Below, one piece after another: positions 14,183-16,451 of a DNA stretch of 16,451 nucleotides (its first letter is position 1; each line of letters starts with the position of its first letter). The stretch is from contig QNCV01000021.1 in assembly GCA_003645845.1 (NCBI GenBank), positions 1 through 16,451 on the forward strand, read 5' to 3'. A program made the position numbers and the translations under genes. The DNA is from Fidelibacterota bacterium (lineage in GTDB: Bacteria > Fidelibacterota > UBA2242). A model generated the notes under the pieces. That model worked only from the letters and a program-made list of their open reading frames with translations. It made no database searches and had not been told where the DNA came from.

Positions 14183-14575
14183 ATGATTATGTTAAAATCG
14201 TTGCAAGCCAAAGATGTCATGCTTAAAGAAACTATCACTATTGGACCGAACGTTTCTCTAAGAAAAGCGGTAAAACAACTAGTCGAGAACAAAGTAAGTA
14301 GCATGCCTGTTGTCGATGATACCGGTAAATTGATAGGCATCATTTCCTGTGAAAATGTTCTAAATGTAGCATTCGATGGTTATATCAATACCACTAAAGT
14401 TGAAACGGTTATGACAAAAAATGTTGTTTATTTTGAACCGGACACAAATTTGGAAGAGATTGCTCTCGTTATCTCTAAAAAGCACTTCCATCGAATACCA
14501 ATCGTCAAAGATGGGAAATTAGTCGGTACTGTTACCCGAAGAGCTATTGTAAAGAAAATCTTCGATTTGGAATAA
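14183..14575 (+). CDS. Two-CBS-domain protein
   Basis: A 130-residue protein made only of two CBS motifs: residues about 9-63 (AKDVMLKETITIGPNVSLRK to MPVVDDTGKLIGIIS) and 74-127 (VETVMTKNVVYFEPDTNLEE to IPIVKDGKLVGTVT). Paired CBS domains bind adenine nucleotides such as AMP, ATP or NAD and usually regulate a partner. A second ATG at 14189 is possible; the Shine-Dalgarno sequence (AAGTGGG) is weak for either. It begins only 16 bp after the flavoprotein fusion on the same strand, so it is probably in the same operon and could sense energy charge for the complex, but nothing in the sequence proves a link. Free-standing CBS pairs are common and mostly uncharacterised. Confidence 0.92.
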   Translation: MIMLKSLQAKDVMLKETITIGPNVSLRKAVKQLVENKVSSMPVVDDTGKLIGIISCENVLNVAFDGYINTTKVETVMTKNVVYFEPDTNLEEIALVISKKHFHRIPIVKDGKLVGTVTRRAIVKKIFDLE

Positions 14576-14871
14576 TTAACTTACTTCCGCCCAAAAGCAT
14601 TTTCAATAAACTCCCGAGACCTCGCAGCTGTTGTTTTAGCCGGCCGGTCAGTGGGTAAATCGCAATCGTCCACCCTTTACACACCGTGTTTTTCCGATTG
14701 TCTGCTTCCATCAACAAATAGCGGATAAAGTTCTGTTTACTGTAACGGTTTCTATGGAATCCCGCTAAATACCACAATATTTTGGAGTGTATATTTTTTC
14801 TCAAGCATCTTGAACTTCACCACTCCCGATTCTAAATTCAGAGGCAATATATTTACTGAATAAATGAGCTT
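14576..14871. other. Gene-poor stretch with a possible decayed frame on the minus strand
   Basis: No intact gene fits the 296 bp between the CBS gene and the transporter. On the minus strand one frame reads plausible protein in pieces broken by stops: KPLQ, then TELYPLFVDGSRQSEKHG, then RVDDCDLPTDRPAKTTAARS, then REFIENAFGRK and a stop at 14579-14581. This could be a worn-out gene remnant, but I recognise no family and the signal is weak. No tRNA, clear terminator or strong promoter was seen. Confidence 0.3.
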
Positions 14872-15732
14872 ATGTGGTACATAATCAGCATCCTTTCCGG
14901 TTTCTTTTTCGCCAGCGCCGACGCACTTTCAAAAAAAGAGGCCCGGCGAACACCGGCGATTGTACTGGCATGGGTGCGGGAATTTTATGCTCTCCCCTTT
15001 CTGCTGCCGCTTTTATTTTTCATTGATATACCGGAGATTCAGGCAGGTTTCTGGTCGGCAATGGCAATTTTGGTCATTCTGGATCTCGTTACCACCTTCC
15101 TCTACATGCGGGCCATTCAAATCGCCCCATTATCACTCACTGTTCCTTACCTGGGACTCTCGCCAATCTTTCTGTTGGTCATTCCAAGCATTGTCCTTGG
15201 AGAGCATCTGTCTCTTCTGGGAATTGCTGGAGTCGTGCTGGTTTCAATCGGAACCTATACCTTACAGATCGACCGGGCTAAATTCGGTTTTTTCGAACCC
15301 TGGCTGGCCATTTTTAAAAATCGCGGATCATTATATATGTTCTGCGTTGCGATTTTATATTCCGTCACGGCCACCTACGGTAAAGTGGCCATTATCAAAT
15401 CATCACCACTCTTTATGACAATCGTCTACTTCAGCCTGCTGGCGCTGGGATTTACACTGATTGTCGCTTTCATACATCGGCGCAAATTGAGAATATTATT
15501 TCAATATCCGGCACAAAAACTCGGAATAGGGCTGGCTATGGCCCTCATGGCAATCACCCATTTTACTGCAATCGGAATGATCCAGGTGGCCTATATGATC
15601 TCTATTAAGCGTCTCAGTTTGCTGTTTGCAATCCTTTATGGCGCAATGATATTCCATGAAAAAAATATCAGGGAGCGCCTACTGGGAGGCATCATCATCA
15701 TCGCCGGAGCTGCGTGTATTGCCTTTGCTTAA
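14872..15732 (+). CDS. EamA-family (drug/metabolite transporter superfamily) membrane protein
   Basis: A 286-residue protein with about ten hydrophobic helices in two similar halves of five, the architecture of EamA (DMT) transporters. The first half starts MWYIISILSGFFFASADALS and reaches RAIQIAPLSLTVPYLGLSPI and IVLGEHLSLLGIAGVVLVS. The second half has the matching AILYSVTATYGKVAII, SIKRLSLLFAILYGAMIFHE and ERLLGGIIIIAGAACIAFA. The E-x(n)-G pattern at the end of each half (GEHLS...G and HEKNI...G) is typical. The substrate cannot be told from sequence; relatives export amino acids or metabolites. The ribosome-binding site is poor. It is separated from the respiratory operon by about 300 bp and ends only 3 bp from a convergent gene, with no room for a terminator between them. 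Confidence 0.88.
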   Translation: MWYIISILSGFFFASADALSKKEARRTPAIVLAWVREFYALPFLLPLLFFIDIPEIQAGFWSAMAILVILDLVTTFLYMRAIQIAPLSLTVPYLGLSPIFLLVIPSIVLGEHLSLLGIAGVVLVSIGTYTLQIDRAKFGFFEPWLAIFKNRGSLYMFCVAILYSVTATYGKVAIIKSSPLFMTIVYFSLLALGFTLIVAFIHRRKLRILFQYPAQKLGIGLAMALMAITHFTAIGMIQVAYMISIKRLSLLFAILYGAMIFHEKNIRERLLGGIIIIAGAACIAFA

Positions 15733-15735
15733 TAA

Positions 15736-16451
15736 TTACAAAGAGAAATTCGGAATACGGCGTCCATAAATCACGTTTATCCCGTAATCCTTTGCTCTCT
15801 CAATAAAACCTCGATGAGGACGATGCGCCAGGAATAAAAAGCCGGTAGCATTTAGTAGTTTGACACTTTTATGCACGGCTTTCAATTCAATAAAAGACTC
15901 TCGTGTTATTGGATAGGAAAAACACTGAAAAATATAAAAATGGCAACTCTTCATCATCGTGATATCGAGCATTGATTCCGCCCGGATACCTTCAGGGATT
16001 GTATCCCGGTTGAGACGGACATCCATCCGGACATCATCATACTGACTGCGGTGAACTCTCAGAAACACAAGTTCTCTCAGCCAGCCGCCGTTGATCAGAT
16101 AATTAGCACCATCGTTTTTGATCTCGATCGTTTTTTGACGTTCGGCCTTACCAAACCGAAATCGCATATTCCTGGTTGCAGCTTCATAACTGACAATAAA
16201 TTTATTTAAGCCGCCGTCCATCCGCCATTGTGCGTCTTTTTTATTATCTCCCATATCATTCCATTCCTGCCGGATTTGATCAATAAAGGGAATGGTATCA
16301 TCCAAATTATTTCCGATAAAGTATGACAGCCAGCTGCGTTTCCCTATTTCGGGATCAAACCGTGTCCCGGACTCAATGGAAAGTCCGTGAATGGCAGCAT
16401 ACTCATTCACGGTAAGAGTCAGTTGAAAGGATTTGGCCTCACCGGAAGTAA
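15736..16451 (-). CDS. Card1/Can2 (DUF1887)-like protein C-terminus, degenerate nuclease motif (partial)
   Basis: The frame is open to the right edge (237 codons visible), so the N-terminus is missing; a GTG at 16410 is probably internal. The last ~120 residues resemble the C-terminal restriction-like domain of Card1/Can2 ancillary nucleases. In order they show NGGWLRELVF (around 16095-16066), AESMLDI with its aspartate at 15964-15966, then YIFQCFSYP, a leucine- and lysine-rich helix (ESFIELKAVHKSVKLL), FLFLAHRPHRGFIERAKDYG and a final INVIYG. Family members read GGWLEeyv, NElDv and iECKt at the first three places. Here D is kept but E-x-K is Q-x-F (codons 15925-15927 and 15919-15921). If the family is right, a ligand-binding CARF domain should lie upstream, beyond the window, and the nuclease would be inactive. 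An Mrr-like fold is an alternative. Confidence 0.45.
   Translation of the reverse strand, partial: TSGEAKSFQLTLTVNEYAAIHGLSIESGTRFDPEIGKRSWLSYFIGNNLDDTIPFIDQIRQEWNDMGDNKKDAQWRMDGGLNKFIVSYEAATRNMRFRFGKAERQKTIEIKNDGANYLINGGWLRELVFLRVHRSQYDDVRMDVRLNRDTIPEGIRAESMLDITMMKSCHFYIFQCFSYPITRESFIELKAVHKSVKLLNATGFLFLAHRPHRGFIERAKDYGINVIYGRRIPNFSL

Noticed and set aside
14544..14804. 86-residue minus-strand frame overlapping the CBS gene
   Set aside because: Its end is antisense to the well-supported CBS gene, it matches no family I know and it has no ribosome-binding site.

Overview
The window is 16.5 kb of bacterial DNA, moderately AT-rich with bacterial ribosome-binding sites and tightly packed operons. 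It most likely comes from a strict anaerobe: it carries several iron-sulfur proteins, a radical SAM protein, a redox-sensing Rex repressor and a ferredoxin-type membrane respiratory complex. Nothing here fixes the phylum; a candidate-phylum or Calditrichota-like anaerobe would fit, but that is a guess.

Positions 1-2437 (minus strand) hold a radical SAM protein that runs off the left edge, then, behind a hairpin terminator, three genes whose products are all glycine/arginine rich. These are a DUF5320-type protein, a 58-residue relative of it, and a DUF134 (UPF0251) helix-turn-helix protein with a zinc ribbon and an RGG tail. The three-gene unit starts at a recognisable promoter whose 17-bp spacer and start-site region each hold one copy of the same palindrome.

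Positions 2581-14575 (plus strand) hold what appears to be one long operon. It begins with rex, which has a Rex-box-like palindrome directly in front of its start codon. Next come twelve open frames in the order described for the archaeal MBX/MBS complex (Mrp-type antiporter module, then complex I-like module): MnhE, MnhF, MnhG, DUF4040/MbhD, fused MbhE-MnhB, MnhC, MnhD-like, a second NuoL/M-like subunit, NuoH, NuoB, NuoC and NuoD. The NuoD-like subunit lacks the cysteines that hold the NiFe centre, so this is not a hydrogenase. The last subunit, normally a small NuoI-like ferredoxin, is fused to a GltD/NfnB-like FAD and NAD(P)-binding flavoprotein. The simplest reading is a membrane complex that couples electron flow between ferredoxin and NAD(P)(H) to Na+/H+ translocation, regulated by NADH/NAD+ through Rex. 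A two-CBS-domain protein follows closely.

Positions 14576-16451 hold a gene-poor stretch with a possible decayed frame on the minus strand and an EamA-family transporter. Three bases beyond the transporter stop, convergent to it, is the 3' end of a protein cut by the right edge. Its C-terminus resembles the nuclease domain of Card1/Can2 (DUF1887) CRISPR ancillary proteins, but the catalytic E-x-K pair is replaced by Q-x-F.
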